In this document: piece after piece, positions 52,624-61,627 of the stretch | How the letters are laid out: each line of letters starts with the position of its first letter | How positions within the stretch are numbered: position 1 is the first letter of the stretch | Origin: Arthrobacter sp. V1I9 | Lineage (GTDB): Bacteria; Actinomycetota; Actinomycetes; Actinomycetales; Micrococcaceae | Reading direction: 5' to 3' | DNA: 64,000 nt | Assembly: GCF_030817075.1 (NCBI RefSeq) | Contig: NZ_JAUSYU010000001.1 | Span: 682,001 to 746,000, forward strand | The notes under the pieces: generated by a model | Database searches by the model: none | Seen by the model: the letters and a program-made list of their open reading frames with translations, nothing else | What the model was told of the DNA's origin: nothing | Program-made: the position numbers and the translations under genes

Positions 52624-52775
52624 TGTGCCAGTTTCCTTTCTGCTGTCGGCTATTTCTGCACTCTTGCCCGGGGAGGAGAGGGGGCGGTGATGTTCATCGT
52701 AGGCCGGTACGTTGCAGAAAAGAAGGTGCTGTTTTCGTGCCCTGGATCGGTCCGGCGCTAGGAAAAGCGGTGCTG

Positions 52776-53156
52776 CTAGGGGAGCGCCGGATCTTCCATC
52801 AGCCAGGCCATCGCCGCGTCCTTGGAAGTAAAGAACCTCGTCGGGTGGTGAGGATTGTGCCGTGCGATGTAGAAGCCGGCTATGGCTTCGTCTACGGGCG
52901 AGGCGCCCACAATCGCTGCCCGGGCCAGCGGCCAACGGGAAGCGAAGGCCTCCTGGGCGCGCCGGTCAATCCACTTCATGCCGGTCAACTCGACCAGCAG
53001 CGGGAGGGTCCGCCCTGCACTGAGGGCATCGGCGCCTTGCATCAGTGCTGTCGCGTCGCTTTCCCTGACCACGGCACCCGGAGTCCACTTCAAGCACAGG
53101 ATCTCCCCGGAAAGCTCGATGGTTCCGGTGACTCCTTCAAGCCCTTCAACTTTCAT
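52776..53156 (-). CDS. STAS/SpoIIAA-like protein A
   Basis: 126 residues, paralogue of the 50016 protein. It has GTIELSGEILCLKWTPGAVV, then LPLLVELTGMKWIDRRAQEA and PTRFFTSKDAAMAWLMEDP. GAGACGCC-type sequence precedes ATG 53156 without a classic ribosome site. It is the first gene of the minus-strand block that ends with the kinase. The conserved Ser/Thr positions where partner-switching proteins are phosphorylated are not obvious. Confidence 0.8.
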   Translation of the reverse strand: MKVEGLEGVTGTIELSGEILCLKWTPGAVVRESDATALMQGADALSAGRTLPLLVELTGMKWIDRRAQEAFASRWPLARAAIVGASPVDEAIAGFYIARHNPHHPTRFFTSKDAAMAWLMEDPALP

Positions 53157-53533
53157 GGCGTCTCCTCAACCCGGTCATGCCGGTAATATCCACGAGAATG
53201 GGCCGGATACGAACATTCTTTCACTCGGGGCCTGCGCAGCCGGTACAAGGCGTGGTCCACGCGCTACCTGCGTGCTACCTAGGTTTTCCCAACGTCTGAA
53301 ACCTATTCTCGACCTGCGGCCGTTTCACCAGCGAAAACGCGCCCGGCCACCTGCTTTTCCCCCGCAGCCCTGCCGGCCCTGTGTCGAATAACAATCCGCG
53401 TACCGGCTAAGAAACCAAGTACTCGGCGGAAACTGGCCAGTGAAGAAGCGAGTACCCACCACTGTGGTTCGCCTGATTCCCCGTCGCTTCAATGGGTTCT
53501 ATCGCAGGAACGAACTACTTGGGGGAAGCTCTC
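53157..53533. other. Divergent intergenic region before the SARP-REC regulator
   Basis: About 375 bp without a credible gene. It contains a short direct repeat of GCTACCT (near 53266 and 53274) and moderate GC. The promoters of the divergent STAS-like and SARP genes must be here. Confidence 0.5.
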
Positions 53534-54853
53534 GTGATTACTTTGGAACTGGCTAATGACACTGTCCGTGCAGGCCACGCTGTTGACGCACCGCCGCAGG
53601 CGCCGGCGCTTCAGATTTCGGTTTTCGGCCCGTTGACCATCCGCCGCGGCGACATCGAGCTGAGCGCCAACGACCTTGGCGGGCCCAAGCCCCGCCAGGT
53701 ACTCGAAATTCTGCTGATGAATTTCGGCGCACCAGTGTCGAAGGCCCGGCTTATGGATTTGCTGTGGCATGGCAATCCCCCGGTGGTTGCACTGCCTACC
53801 CTCGAAAGCTATGTCAGTGTCCTGCGGCGCAGCCTTCAGCCCGGTGCCGGGCGGACAGGTCCCTTGCGGACGGTCACCGGCGGCTACGCGATAGACCGCT
53901 CGCTGGTGGACCTGGATCTGGACCGGTTCGAAACGCTCACCAGGCTGGCAGGCCAGGCTGGGCCCCGCGAGGCGCTGACCCTGCTGACCGAGGCACTGGA
54001 CCTGGCGTCCGGGCCGCTGCTGGGTGACGAGCTGCTGCCGGCCTGGGCGGAGGAGGAGCGGGCTACCCATGCAGCGCGCCTGGCCCTCGCCCGCGTCGCG
54101 GCTGCTGAAGCCGCGCTCGCCGTTGGCGAAGTGGGCATGGCGATTTCCCTGGGCGGCGCGGCGGTAAAGGAAGATGCGCTCAATGAACGCGCTTGGACGG
54201 CCCTGATCGTTGGGCTTGAGCGGAACGGCGAGAACACGGAAGCCCTGCGGGCGTTCGACCGCTGCCGCAGGATCCTCGATGAGGAATTGGGCTGCGCCCC
54301 TGGTCCGGCCTTGAAAAAGGCGCAGGCCAGGCTCCTGATGAGCACAGCGGCCACAGCTGCACCCGCAGCCGTCCGTCACAACCTTTCCGTGGTCACGGAA
54401 AACACTGCCAATGCAGCCATCAAGCAGGACACCGATCGCCTGCAGATCCTGATCGTAGACGACCACACAACGTTTTCCGACCTGCTGGCCGGGGCACTGG
54501 ACCGCGAGCCGGACCTGCACAGCGTAGGAGTGGCAAAGTCTGTGGCATCCGCAGTGACGTCGTTCCGCGAGCTGCGGCCCGACGTCGTGATTTTGGACCT
54601 CTATCTTCCGGACGGCTCCGGACTCGACGCTGCCGAGCGCATCCTCTCCGAAGCGCCGAAAACCCGGATTGTTATGCTGACCGGGAATCCGTCCCAGGAG
54701 GCGCTGTGTGAGGCCGCCCGCATCGGGATCTGCGGTTTCCTCCCGAAGGACGGCTCCCTCGGAATCGTGCTGGACACCCTGAGGCACGCCCACGTGGGCA
54801 ACATGATCGTGAACTCGTCCCTGGTGGCGAGGTGGGGCGCCACCGCCGCGTGA
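53534..54853 (+). CDS. SARP-type regulator with C-terminal receiver domain
   Basis: 439 residues from GTG 53534, 5 bases after GGGGGAAG. The N-terminal winged helix (about 20-105: QISVFGPLTIRRGDIEL, then VSKARLMDLLWHG) and BTAD (about 110-265: YAIDRSLVDLDLDRFETL) form an AfsR/SARP activator. A receiver domain (about 305-420) has IVDDHTTFSD and the Asp in VVILDLYLPDGSG (about 355). The usual order in response regulators is reversed: the receiver is last. It might control the next gene, 15 bp downstream. Confidence 0.9.
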   Translation: MITLELANDTVRAGHAVDAPPQAPALQISVFGPLTIRRGDIELSANDLGGPKPRQVLEILLMNFGAPVSKARLMDLLWHGNPPVVALPTLESYVSVLRRSLQPGAGRTGPLRTVTGGYAIDRSLVDLDLDRFETLTRLAGQAGPREALTLLTEALDLASGPLLGDELLPAWAEEERATHAARLALARVAAAEAALAVGEVGMAISLGGAAVKEDALNERAWTALIVGLERNGENTEALRAFDRCRRILDEELGCAPGPALKKAQARLLMSTAATAAPAAVRHNLSVVTENTANAAIKQDTDRLQILIVDDHTTFSDLLAGALDREPDLHSVGVAKSVASAVTSFRELRPDVVILDLYLPDGSGLDAAERILSEAPKTRIVMLTGNPSQEALCEAARIGICGFLPKDGSLGIVLDTLRHAHVGNMIVNSSLVARWGATAA

Positions 54854-54868
54854 ACCGGTGACGCCGAG

Positions 54869-55885
54869 ATGAACACCTTCCGCGGTGCGGACCACGCCGG
54901 GATCCGGCACCTCAGGCTGGGCTGGCACACTACCCGGCGGGCGCGCCTCCTTGCCGCGCTGGCCGTCGCGGTCCTGGGAACAACCACTTTCGCACCAGCA
55001 CCCCCGCCGTTCACCACCGCTTTGGCCGCCCCGGCCGCGCCGGCCGCCCGGAATGAAACACTTCCGTCGCCGGCCGCCCGGAAGGAAACACGTCCGTCTC
55101 AGAGCGCGACGGCGACGGCAAAGGCAGCCGTGCCAGTCACGCCGCCTGCGCCAACGGTTCCTGCGCCGGCGGTTACCGCCGTGCCGGGCCTCCAAACAGA
55201 TGCTGCCAAACTCGAGGTCGAGATCAACGGCATTATCGGGGCCAACAGCGCGTACCAGCTGGGGGTGGCCCTGATCGACACCGCAGACGGCGCCGTTTAC
55301 CAGTACGGGGTCCGGGAAAAATTTGTGGCCGCCAGCACGGGGAAGATACTGGCTGCGGCCGCGTACTACCACTTTGCCGAAACCGGCCAGCTATCCCTGG
55401 CCGCCCCGCTTGGCGGCGGGACCGCCGCGTTCCAGATCCAGCTAATGATCCAGCAAAGCAACAACGAGTCCTGGGCGCTGATCGTTGGAGCCATCGGATA
55501 CCAGCGGATCCATGATTACGCAGCGCTAATCGGGATCGCCTACGACAGGACTTTCAACACCCTCTCCCCGGCAGAAACGGCCAGGACACTGAGCCTGCTC
55601 TACAACGGACAGCTGATCAGTGGGGAACACACCACCCAGTTGCTCTCCTACATGCAGCACACCAACTACGAAACGCTGATTCCCGCCGCTGTCCCGCCGG
55701 GCATCACTGTGTTCCATAAGTACGGGCTGCTGAACGGGAACCTGCACGACGCGAGCATCCTGGTCCGGAACGGCCACGCGTACGTTTTTGTGGTGTACAC
55801 CCTGGGTGCGGGTATGGGGGACATACCCGCACGCGCTGCGGTCATCCATCAACTCACCCGCGCCGTGGTTTCCAACCTGTTCTAA
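54869..55885 (+). CDS. Secreted class A beta-lactamase-like serine hydrolase
   Basis: 338 residues. After a signal-anchor helix (about 24-45) and an Ala/Pro/Thr-rich linker comes a beta-lactamase/transpeptidase fold (about 110-338). SxxK is FVAASTGK, the SDN block is QQSNNE and the KTG block is HKYG. The Glu166-type residue is not clear, so it may be a D-Ala-D-Ala peptidase or substrate-binding protein, not a true beta-lactamase. Follows the SARP-REC gene by 15 bp and is probably co-transcribed. The linker contains a 30-bp tandem duplication. Confidence 0.85.
   Translation: MNTFRGADHAGIRHLRLGWHTTRRARLLAALAVAVLGTTTFAPAPPPFTTALAAPAAPAARNETLPSPAARKETRPSQSATATAKAAVPVTPPAPTVPAPAVTAVPGLQTDAAKLEVEINGIIGANSAYQLGVALIDTADGAVYQYGVREKFVAASTGKILAAAAYYHFAETGQLSLAAPLGGGTAAFQIQLMIQQSNNESWALIVGAIGYQRIHDYAALIGIAYDRTFNTLSPAETARTLSLLYNGQLISGEHTTQLLSYMQHTNYETLIPAAVPPGITVFHKYGLLNGNLHDASILVRNGHAYVFVVYTLGAGMGDIPARAAVIHQLTRAVVSNLF
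55041..55100 (+). repeat. 30-bp tandem duplication in the hydrolase linker
   Basis: CGGCCGCCCGGAATGAAACA (55041-) recurs from 55071 with three substitutions, so two units of ten codons each in the Pro/Ala linker. Confidence 0.8.
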
Positions 55886-56043
55886 GCTAATCCCTCCTTG
55901 CAACGGCCCGCCTTGCGATGCCGCGCTGGAGTAGCGCCGAGGTCCCGTTGCTTGGGCCCTCGCGCCCACTGAACTTCAGGAACCTGCGCTGCGTACATTC
56001 CGCTCCGACGCCCACATGCCGGGTGCGTCAGGGAATAACAGTG

Positions 56044-57018
56044 TCAGTGGGGCGTTTGCGCGTCGGTGACCGCAGAACGCGTACGACGGCGGGGCACACC
56101 CGCCGCAGCCAACATGCGTTCCAGCGTCCCGGCCTGCATGAGGTCCGCCCAATCCCACCGCACCACGTTGATTCCCAAGGCGCGGATTCGGTTTTCGCGC
56201 TTCTTTTCCATCACGACGGCTTGCGACGCTGTCTTGCCCTTCAGGTACTCGGGCTTGACGTACTTCTCCTCGCCATCAAATTCACCAACAACTTTGGACC
56301 GCTTCCAATAGAAGTCCATGTAGCCCACCAAGCCGGCGGCGTCGGAAATCTGGTGTTGGAGGACCGGAGCTTCGAAGCCGGCCAGATGAATCAGGGCCCG
56401 GCTCAAGGACTCCCCGGCCGAGCCGGAGGCGGGATCCGCAAACGCTATGGCCGCCCGCATCCTCCGCCCGGCAGCAGCGCCATAGATCGAACCGATGCCG
56501 GCCTCCAGTTCAGCCTTAGTGACGGCAGGCAGTCGCCGGGCCCCGTCCGGCCGAAGCACGTGGTCCAGCGGGGCTACAGCTTCGGTGAAGGGAATGAACG
56601 CCGCAAGGTCCAGGACAGTTCGGATGCGGTCGGTGACAAGGATGCCCTCCCGCCGGACCAGGCTAAGACCCGCTGGCGCGGCGAAGTGGCGGCTGACTCC
56701 GGCACGTGACCGGCCGCCGTCGTTCTTCAAAGTGAGCGCCTCCACTGGATGGTGCTGTCCAATCGTTGGTATACCCCACACGCTTGCGGCCGAGCGCCGC
56801 GCGAAGACTGTGGGCTTCTCGAACGTTTCCGCGGCTGCCTGGACGCGGAGCCGGTACTGCTCCCAGGGCTTCAGTGCCCGCCAGGCCACCCCGTTTGTGT
56901 AGACGCCGTGCCGGATGCGGACCAGGGCGCCGGCCCTCACCCGCTTGGCGAGCTCATTCGGGGTCAGCCCGTGCAGGATGCGGTCGCGGGATAAAAGGAG
57001 CGGCGGAAGGTCTGGCAT
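56044..57018 (-). CDS. AbiEi-like antitoxin-domain protein with nuclease-like C-terminus
   Basis: 324 residues from ATG 57018. An N-terminal winged-helix like that of type IV AbiEi antitoxins (RDRILHGLTPNELAKRVRAG, then LVRIRHGVYTNGVAW) is followed by a middle domain and a C-terminal DUF559/Vsr-like part (GYMDFYWKRSKVVGEFDGEE, then KTASQAVVMEKKRENRIRAL) with D-x20-E-x-K-like residues. No AbiEii toxin gene is adjacent. Such stand-alone proteins are common in Actinobacteria and their role is not known. Confidence 0.8.
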   Translation of the reverse strand: MPDLPPLLLSRDRILHGLTPNELAKRVRAGALVRIRHGVYTNGVAWRALKPWEQYRLRVQAAAETFEKPTVFARRSAASVWGIPTIGQHHPVEALTLKNDGGRSRAGVSRHFAAPAGLSLVRREGILVTDRIRTVLDLAAFIPFTEAVAPLDHVLRPDGARRLPAVTKAELEAGIGSIYGAAAGRRMRAAIAFADPASGSAGESLSRALIHLAGFEAPVLQHQISDAAGLVGYMDFYWKRSKVVGEFDGEEKYVKPEYLKGKTASQAVVMEKKRENRIRALGINVVRWDWADLMQAGTLERMLAAAGVPRRRTRSAVTDAQTPH

Positions 57019-57343
57019 GTATCGAATCTGGCATCCTCGGATCACCGACGGGAGGTGCGTGTACCGCTATGTGAAGAAGTGCTGGCGACGCGTCTGCTCC
57101 GTTCCGACCCGCAGTTTCCTTGGCGCACCTGGAATATGGGCTGCGGAGAGGTAGGTCCGCGTCGAAAAGGAGTTCGCTCGTCGCAGGGTGGGCAATGGCA
57201 GGGTGGTCAATGGGGGGAGGAGTTGGGCCGAGATCCCCGGAACGTACGACGGCGGCCCGCGCCTTACGAGCGTCGGACCACCTCACGGGGACCCGGCAGA
57301 ACGGCCCCACGCTTGACGGTCCCGAACGCTTCCGCATATCCTG
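57019..57343. other. Non-coding stretch before paaA
   Basis: About 325 bp. It has short frames on both strands but none with a ribosome site and recognisable protein. It contains AGGGTGGGCAATGGC-like direct repeats near 57185 and ends in the TetR-type site. Confidence 0.45.
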
Positions 57344-57360
57344 AACGAACGGTCGGTAAA
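57344..57360. promoter_or_regulatory. TetR-type (PaaR-like) operator before paaA
   Basis: AACGAACGGTCGGTAAA; CGAACGGTCGG is an imperfect palindrome of the ACCGACCGTTCG type used by TetR-family PaaR repressors in actinobacteria. It lies 40 bp before the paaA start and is followed by an AT-rich TAAATAATTCC. The regulator gene is not in the window. Confidence 0.55.
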
Positions 57361-57400
57361 TAATTCCGCACGTCCCGAAGGTCTTTGCATAGGAGCAACC

Positions 57401-58453
57401 ATGGCAGCGCAGAACTTGCAGTCAGTGCCGGCTGAGCCAACCCCGCGCGAGCAGGATCCGCAGGAGCAGGCCCGGCTCGCGGCCCAGGAAGCGGACGGCC
57501 AGGCCAACTTCGACCGCGTTATGGCCGAGGACTCGCGCATTGAGCCAAAAGACTGGATGCCGGCGCCCTACCGCAAGACCCTCCTGCGCCAGATCTCCCA
57601 GCACGCCCACTCCGAGATTATTGGCATGCAGCCGGAGGCCAACTGGATTTCCCGCGCCCCCAGCCTGAAGCGCAAGGCCATCCTCATGGCCAAGGTCCAG
57701 GACGAGGCCGGCCACGGTCTCTACCTCTATAGCGCCGCCGAAACCCTGGGCCAGAGCCGCGACAAGATGATGGAAGACCTCATCGCCGGCAAAGCACGGT
57801 ACTCGAGCATCTTCAACTACCCGGCGCTCACCTGGGCGGACATGGGGGCCATCGGCTGGCTGGTGGACGGCGCCGCCATCTGCAACCAGGTCCCGCTGTG
57901 CCGTGCCTCCTACGGCCCCTACGGCCGCGCCATGGTGCGCATCTGCAAGGAAGAATCGTTCCACCAGCGCCAGGGCTTCGAGATCCTCCTCGAACTCTCC
58001 AACGGCACCCCCGCGCAGAAGCAGATGGCCCAGGACGCCGTAAACCGCTGGTACGCCCCGTCCCTGATGATGTTCGGCCCGCCGGACGACGATTCGCCCA
58101 ACTCCAAGCAGTCCATGGCCTGGAACATCAAGCGCTTCAGCAACGACGAACTCCGCAGCCGCTTCGTGGGCATGATGGTGGAGCAGGTCCGGGTCCTGGG
58201 CCTCACCCTCCCCGATGACCAGATCCGCTACAACGAGGACACCAAAAAGTGGGAGCACGGCCCGCTGGACTGGCACGAGTTCCAGGAAGTCCTCGCCGGC
58301 CGCGGCCCCTGCAACGCCCAGCGCCTTGAGCGCCGGAGGGCAGCGCACGACGACGGCGCCTGGGTCCGCGAGGCAGCCGCAGCTTATGCGGACAAACAGC
58401 GAGCAAAACAGCAGGCCAAACAGTCAATGAAGACGAAGGAATACGCAGCATGA
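57401..58453 (+). CDS. paaA: Phenylacetyl-CoA epoxidase subunit A
   Basis: 350 residues, a ferritin-like di-iron oxygenase. Carboxylate and His ligands lie in [15 protein letters not shown] and [13 protein letters not shown]. With PaaC it forms the catalytic core that makes the ring-1,2-epoxide of phenylacetyl-CoA with oxygen and electrons from PaaE. Start ATG follows ATAGGAGCAACC. First gene of a tight operon with ATGA overlap to paaB. The C-terminus is Lys/Gln-rich. Confidence 0.96.
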   Translation: MAAQNLQSVPAEPTPREQDPQEQARLAAQEADGQANFDRVMAEDSRIEPKDWMPAPYRKTLLRQISQHAHSEIIGMQPEANWISRAPSLKRKAILMAKVQDEAGHGLYLYSAAETLGQSRDKMMEDLIAGKARYSSIFNYPALTWADMGAIGWLVDGAAICNQVPLCRASYGPYGRAMVRICKEESFHQRQGFEILLELSNGTPAQKQMAQDAVNRWYAPSLMMFGPPDDDSPNSKQSMAWNIKRFSNDELRSRFVGMMVEQVRVLGLTLPDDQIRYNEDTKKWEHGPLDWHEFQEVLAGRGPCNAQRLERRRAAHDDGAWVREAAAAYADKQRAKQQAKQSMKTKEYAA

Positions 58454-58893
58454 GCCCCCACGGCAACCCGGAAGTTCCCGCCAGCTCGGCCGTAGACATC
58501 AACAGCAACGCACCCAAGGTCTCGGCCGGCCCCGACAGCACAGCCTCCGCCTCAGCGCCGGCGCCGGCTGCCGAATCAAAGCCGGCAGTTGAACCTGCTG
58601 AAACGCAGGGCCGCAACGCCTGGGGCCTGTGGGAAGTATTCGTCCGGTCCAGCCGCGGCCTGTCCCACGTCCACGCCGGATCACTGCACGCACCGGATGC
58701 CGCGATGGCCCTGCGCAACGCCCGCGACCTCTACACCCGCCGCAACGAGGGCGTTTCCATTTGGGTTGTCCCGGCCGACGCCATCGCCGCCAGCGATCCT
58801 GACTCCAAGGGCTCGTTCTTCGAGTCGCCCCAGGGCAAGGACTACCGGCACGCCACGTACTACACCAAGAGCGAAGGGGTAAAGCACCTGTGA
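58450..58893 (+). CDS. paaB: Phenylacetyl-CoA epoxidase subunit B
   Basis: 147 residues, longer than the usual 95 because the first 55 residues are an Ala/Pro/Ser-rich leader. The conserved domain [20 protein letters not shown] begins near residue 57 and continues to IWVVPADAI. It bridges the PaaA-PaaC dimers. The gene overlaps paaA and paaC as ATGA/GTGA pairs. Confidence 0.94.
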   Translation: MSPHGNPEVPASSAVDINSNAPKVSAGPDSTASASAPAPAAESKPAVEPAETQGRNAWGLWEVFVRSSRGLSHVHAGSLHAPDAAMALRNARDLYTRRNEGVSIWVVPADAIAASDPDSKGSFFESPQGKDYRHATYYTKSEGVKHL

Positions 58894-59813
58894 GCCCCGA
58901 AGCACCTGTGACCCCCGAGACCACAACAGGCCACGGCGACATCTCCACCGGCGTGGCAGCCCCAACAGCAGGCGGCGACTCCAACGCCAGCGCCACCCGA
59001 ATCACCCCCGGCAACGCGCTGCGCCCGGAGGACATCGCGCTCGAGGTCCGCACGGGCGTCGCCAAACCAACAGAAGACGTTGCAGAGTACGCACTGAGGC
59101 TCGGCGACGACGCCCTGATCCTCGCTCAGCGCCTGGGCCACTGGATCTCCCGCGCCCCGGAACTGGAGGAGGACGTGGCCCTGGGCAACATCGCCCTGGA
59201 CCAGCTGGGCCACGCCCGGAGTTTCCTCAGCTACGCCGGGGGAGCCTGGGACAAGTCCGAGGACGACCTCGCCTACTTCCGCCGCGAGCACGAGTTCCGC
59301 AGTGTCCAGCTGTTCGAGCAGCCCAACGGCGACTTCGCGGTGACCATCGCCCGCCAGTTCATCGTTAGCTACTACCAGTTCGAGCTGTACCGCAGGCTCA
59401 CCGAATCAACGGACGCCACAATCGCAGCCATCGCCGCCAAGGCCGTGAAGGAAGTGGACTACCACCGGGACCACAGCGCCCAGTGGATTCTCCGCCTGGC
59501 CGGCGGCACGGACGAGTCGCGCCGCAGGATGATCCACGGACTGCGCCTGATGTGGCCGTACGTCAACGAACTGTTCCAGGACGATGACCTGACGCAGCGG
59601 CTCGCCGAGGCGGGTGCCGCCGTCGCGCCTTCCAGCCTGCGTGAGGACTTTGACCGGCTCACCGGCGAAGTCCTCACGGAAGCCGAGCTTGAGGTGCCGG
59701 ACGTCCCGGCAGCCCCCGGCGGCGGCCGGCACGGCAGGCACTCGGAGCACCTAGGCTACCTCCTGGCCGAGATGCAGGTGCTGGCCCGCGAGCATCCCGG
59801 AGCGGGCTGGTGA
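58890..59813 (+). CDS. paaC: Phenylacetyl-CoA epoxidase subunit C
   Basis: 307 residues. It has the PaaC ferritin-like fold: RLGDDALILAQRLGHWI, DQLGHARSFLSYAGGAW and EVDYHRDHSAQWILRL. It is a structural partner of PaaA. The first 45 residues are a Pro/Thr/Ala leader, as with PaaB; GTG start overlaps paaB by four bases. Ends in an overlap with paaD. Confidence 0.94.
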   Translation: MSPEAPVTPETTTGHGDISTGVAAPTAGGDSNASATRITPGNALRPEDIALEVRTGVAKPTEDVAEYALRLGDDALILAQRLGHWISRAPELEEDVALGNIALDQLGHARSFLSYAGGAWDKSEDDLAYFRREHEFRSVQLFEQPNGDFAVTIARQFIVSYYQFELYRRLTESTDATIAAIAAKAVKEVDYHRDHSAQWILRLAGGTDESRRRMIHGLRLMWPYVNELFQDDDLTQRLAEAGAAVAPSSLREDFDRLTGEVLTEAELEVPDVPAAPGGGRHGRHSEHLGYLLAEMQVLAREHPGAGW

Positions 59814-60346
59814 CTGCCGTGGCAATCTACGTGAGTGACTTCGAAACAAAGAGGGCGACGCCGGAGCAACAGGCGTGGGACATCGCCGCCACCGTGTGCG
59901 ATCCCGAGATCCCCGTGCTCACCATCGCGGACCTGGGCATCCTCAGGAACGTGCAGGTGACGGACAACAACGTCATAGTCACCATCACTCCCACCTACTC
60001 GGGCTGCCCGGCCATGGACGCCATCCGCGACGACCTCAAAGCGGCGTTCACAAAAGAAGGCTACACAGACGTCGAGGTGGACCTGGTGCTCGCCCCGGCC
60101 TGGACCACGGACTGGATGACGGACGCCGGAAAGGCGAAGCTGCAGGAGTACGGCATCGCCCCGCCGTCGGGCATGGCAAATGCAGCACGGCACGCCGGCC
60201 CCATCAGGCTCAGCATGGCGGTCAAGTGCCCGCAGTGCGCCAGCCTGCACACCAAGGAACTCACCCGCTTCGGCTCCACCTCCTGCAAGGCGCTGTACGT
60301 GTGCCAGGACTGCAAGGAACCGTTCGACTACTTCAAAGTGCTGTAA
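59810..60346 (+). CDS. paaD: Phenylacetyl-CoA epoxidase accessory protein D
   Basis: 178 residues from GTG 59810 inside the paaC stop. N-terminal MIP18/DUF59-type domain (DPEIPVLTIADLGIL, then TPTYSGCPAMDAI) and C-terminal four-cysteine zinc-ribbon-like motif (CPQCASLHT, then CQDCKEPFDYFK). It probably helps assemble the iron-sulfur cluster of PaaE or the di-iron centre of PaaA. Confidence 0.94.
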   Translation: MTAVAIYVSDFETKRATPEQQAWDIAATVCDPEIPVLTIADLGILRNVQVTDNNVIVTITPTYSGCPAMDAIRDDLKAAFTKEGYTDVEVDLVLAPAWTTDWMTDAGKAKLQEYGIAPPSGMANAARHAGPIRLSMAVKCPQCASLHTKELTRFGSTSCKALYVCQDCKEPFDYFKVL

Positions 60347-60355
60347 GGAAGCCCC

Positions 60356-61597
60356 ATGCCTGTTGTCCGCCAGACCGCCGCCGAAACGGCGCAGGCCACC
60401 GGCCGCCGTCGTCCGTCCTTCCACACCCTCGCCGTGAAGGAGGTGCGCCGGCTCACCGAGGACGCCATCGAGGTGGGCTTCCACGTCCCCAGCGAGCTCG
60501 CCGGCCAGTTCGACTACCTGCCCGGCCAGTACGTGGCCCTGCGCACCAAGCTCCCCGATGAAACCGGCGAGCTGCACGAGGTGCGCAGGAGCTACTCCAT
60601 CTGCGCCGAGCCGCGCAGCTTCGCGGACGGCAGCAGCGAGATCCGGGTGGCGGTGAAGAAGGACCTGGGCGGGCTGTTCTCCACCTGGGCCAACGCGGAG
60701 CTGAAAGCCGGGGACACCCTGGACGTGATGAGTCCCATGGGCGCGTTTGTGTCCAGGCACGGCCGGGACGGCACCGCGGTGGAGCAGAACCGGATGAACT
60801 CCATGAACAACCCGGAGGAGCTGGCGGGGGACGTCGCCGCCCACGGGGAAGCGAGCTTTGTGGCCATCGCCGCAGGGAGCGGCATCACCCCGGTGATCGC
60901 GATCGCCCGGACGCTGCTGGCCGCCAACCCGGAGTCGCGGTTCGACCTGATCTACGCCAACAAGGCCGCCATGGACGTGATGTTCCTGGAGGAGCTGGCG
61001 GACCTGAAGGACAAGTACCCGCAGCGGCTGGCCATCCACCACGTGCTGTCCCGTGAGCAGCGGATCGCGCCGCTGCTCAGCGGAAGGATCGACGCCGAGA
61101 AGCTCCAGCAGCTGCTGGGCACGGCCATCCACGCGGACGATGTGGACGAGTGGTTCCTGTGCGGGCCCTTCGAGCTGGTGCAGCTGTGCCGGGACACGCT
61201 GGCCGAGCGCGGCGTGAAGCCGGAGAACATCCGGTTCGAGCTGTTCACGTCCGGCAAGCCGGACAAGCCGGAGGGGCACGCGGGCCGGCCCGTGGTGGTG
61301 GATGAGTCCAAGGAGACGTACAAGATCACGTTCAAGCTGGACGGCCTGCAGGGCGAGGTGGCCAGCCCCACCCACGCCCGCGAGTCCATCCTGAACGCCG
61401 CGCTGCGGGTCCGCCCGGATGTGCCGTTCGCGTGCGCCGGGGGAGTGTGCGGCACGTGCCGGGCCAAGGTGGTCACCGGCAGCGTGACCATGGACGAAAA
61501 CTACGCGCTGGAGCAGGATGAGCTGGACAAGGGGTACGTGCTGACCTGCCAGAGCCACCCCACCAGCAAGGAAGTCACCGTCGACTTCGACGTCTAA
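60356..61597 (+). CDS. paaE: Phenylacetyl-CoA epoxidase reductase subunit E
   Basis: 413 residues. Ferredoxin-reductase layout: FAD-binding RRSYSICAEP, NAD(P)-binding FVAIAAGSGITPVIAI, then a C-terminal plant-type 2Fe-2S domain with CAGGVCGTCRAK and a last Cys in LTCQSHP. It takes electrons from NADPH to the PaaA di-iron site. It follows paaD by 9 bp. Confidence 0.95.
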   Translation: MPVVRQTAAETAQATGRRRPSFHTLAVKEVRRLTEDAIEVGFHVPSELAGQFDYLPGQYVALRTKLPDETGELHEVRRSYSICAEPRSFADGSSEIRVAVKKDLGGLFSTWANAELKAGDTLDVMSPMGAFVSRHGRDGTAVEQNRMNSMNNPEELAGDVAAHGEASFVAIAAGSGITPVIAIARTLLAANPESRFDLIYANKAAMDVMFLEELADLKDKYPQRLAIHHVLSREQRIAPLLSGRIDAEKLQQLLGTAIHADDVDEWFLCGPFELVQLCRDTLAERGVKPENIRFELFTSGKPDKPEGHAGRPVVVDESKETYKITFKLDGLQGEVASPTHARESILNAALRVRPDVPFACAGGVCGTCRAKVVTGSVTMDENYALEQDELDKGYVLTCQSHPTSKEVTVDFDV

Positions 61598-61627
61598 AGC
61601 CTGACCGGTCCCAACATAGGAGCCCGA

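Noticed and set aside
53489..55372. 627-codon minus-strand frame
   Set aside because: Antisense to the SARP-REC and serine-hydrolase genes, which have clear domains and starts.
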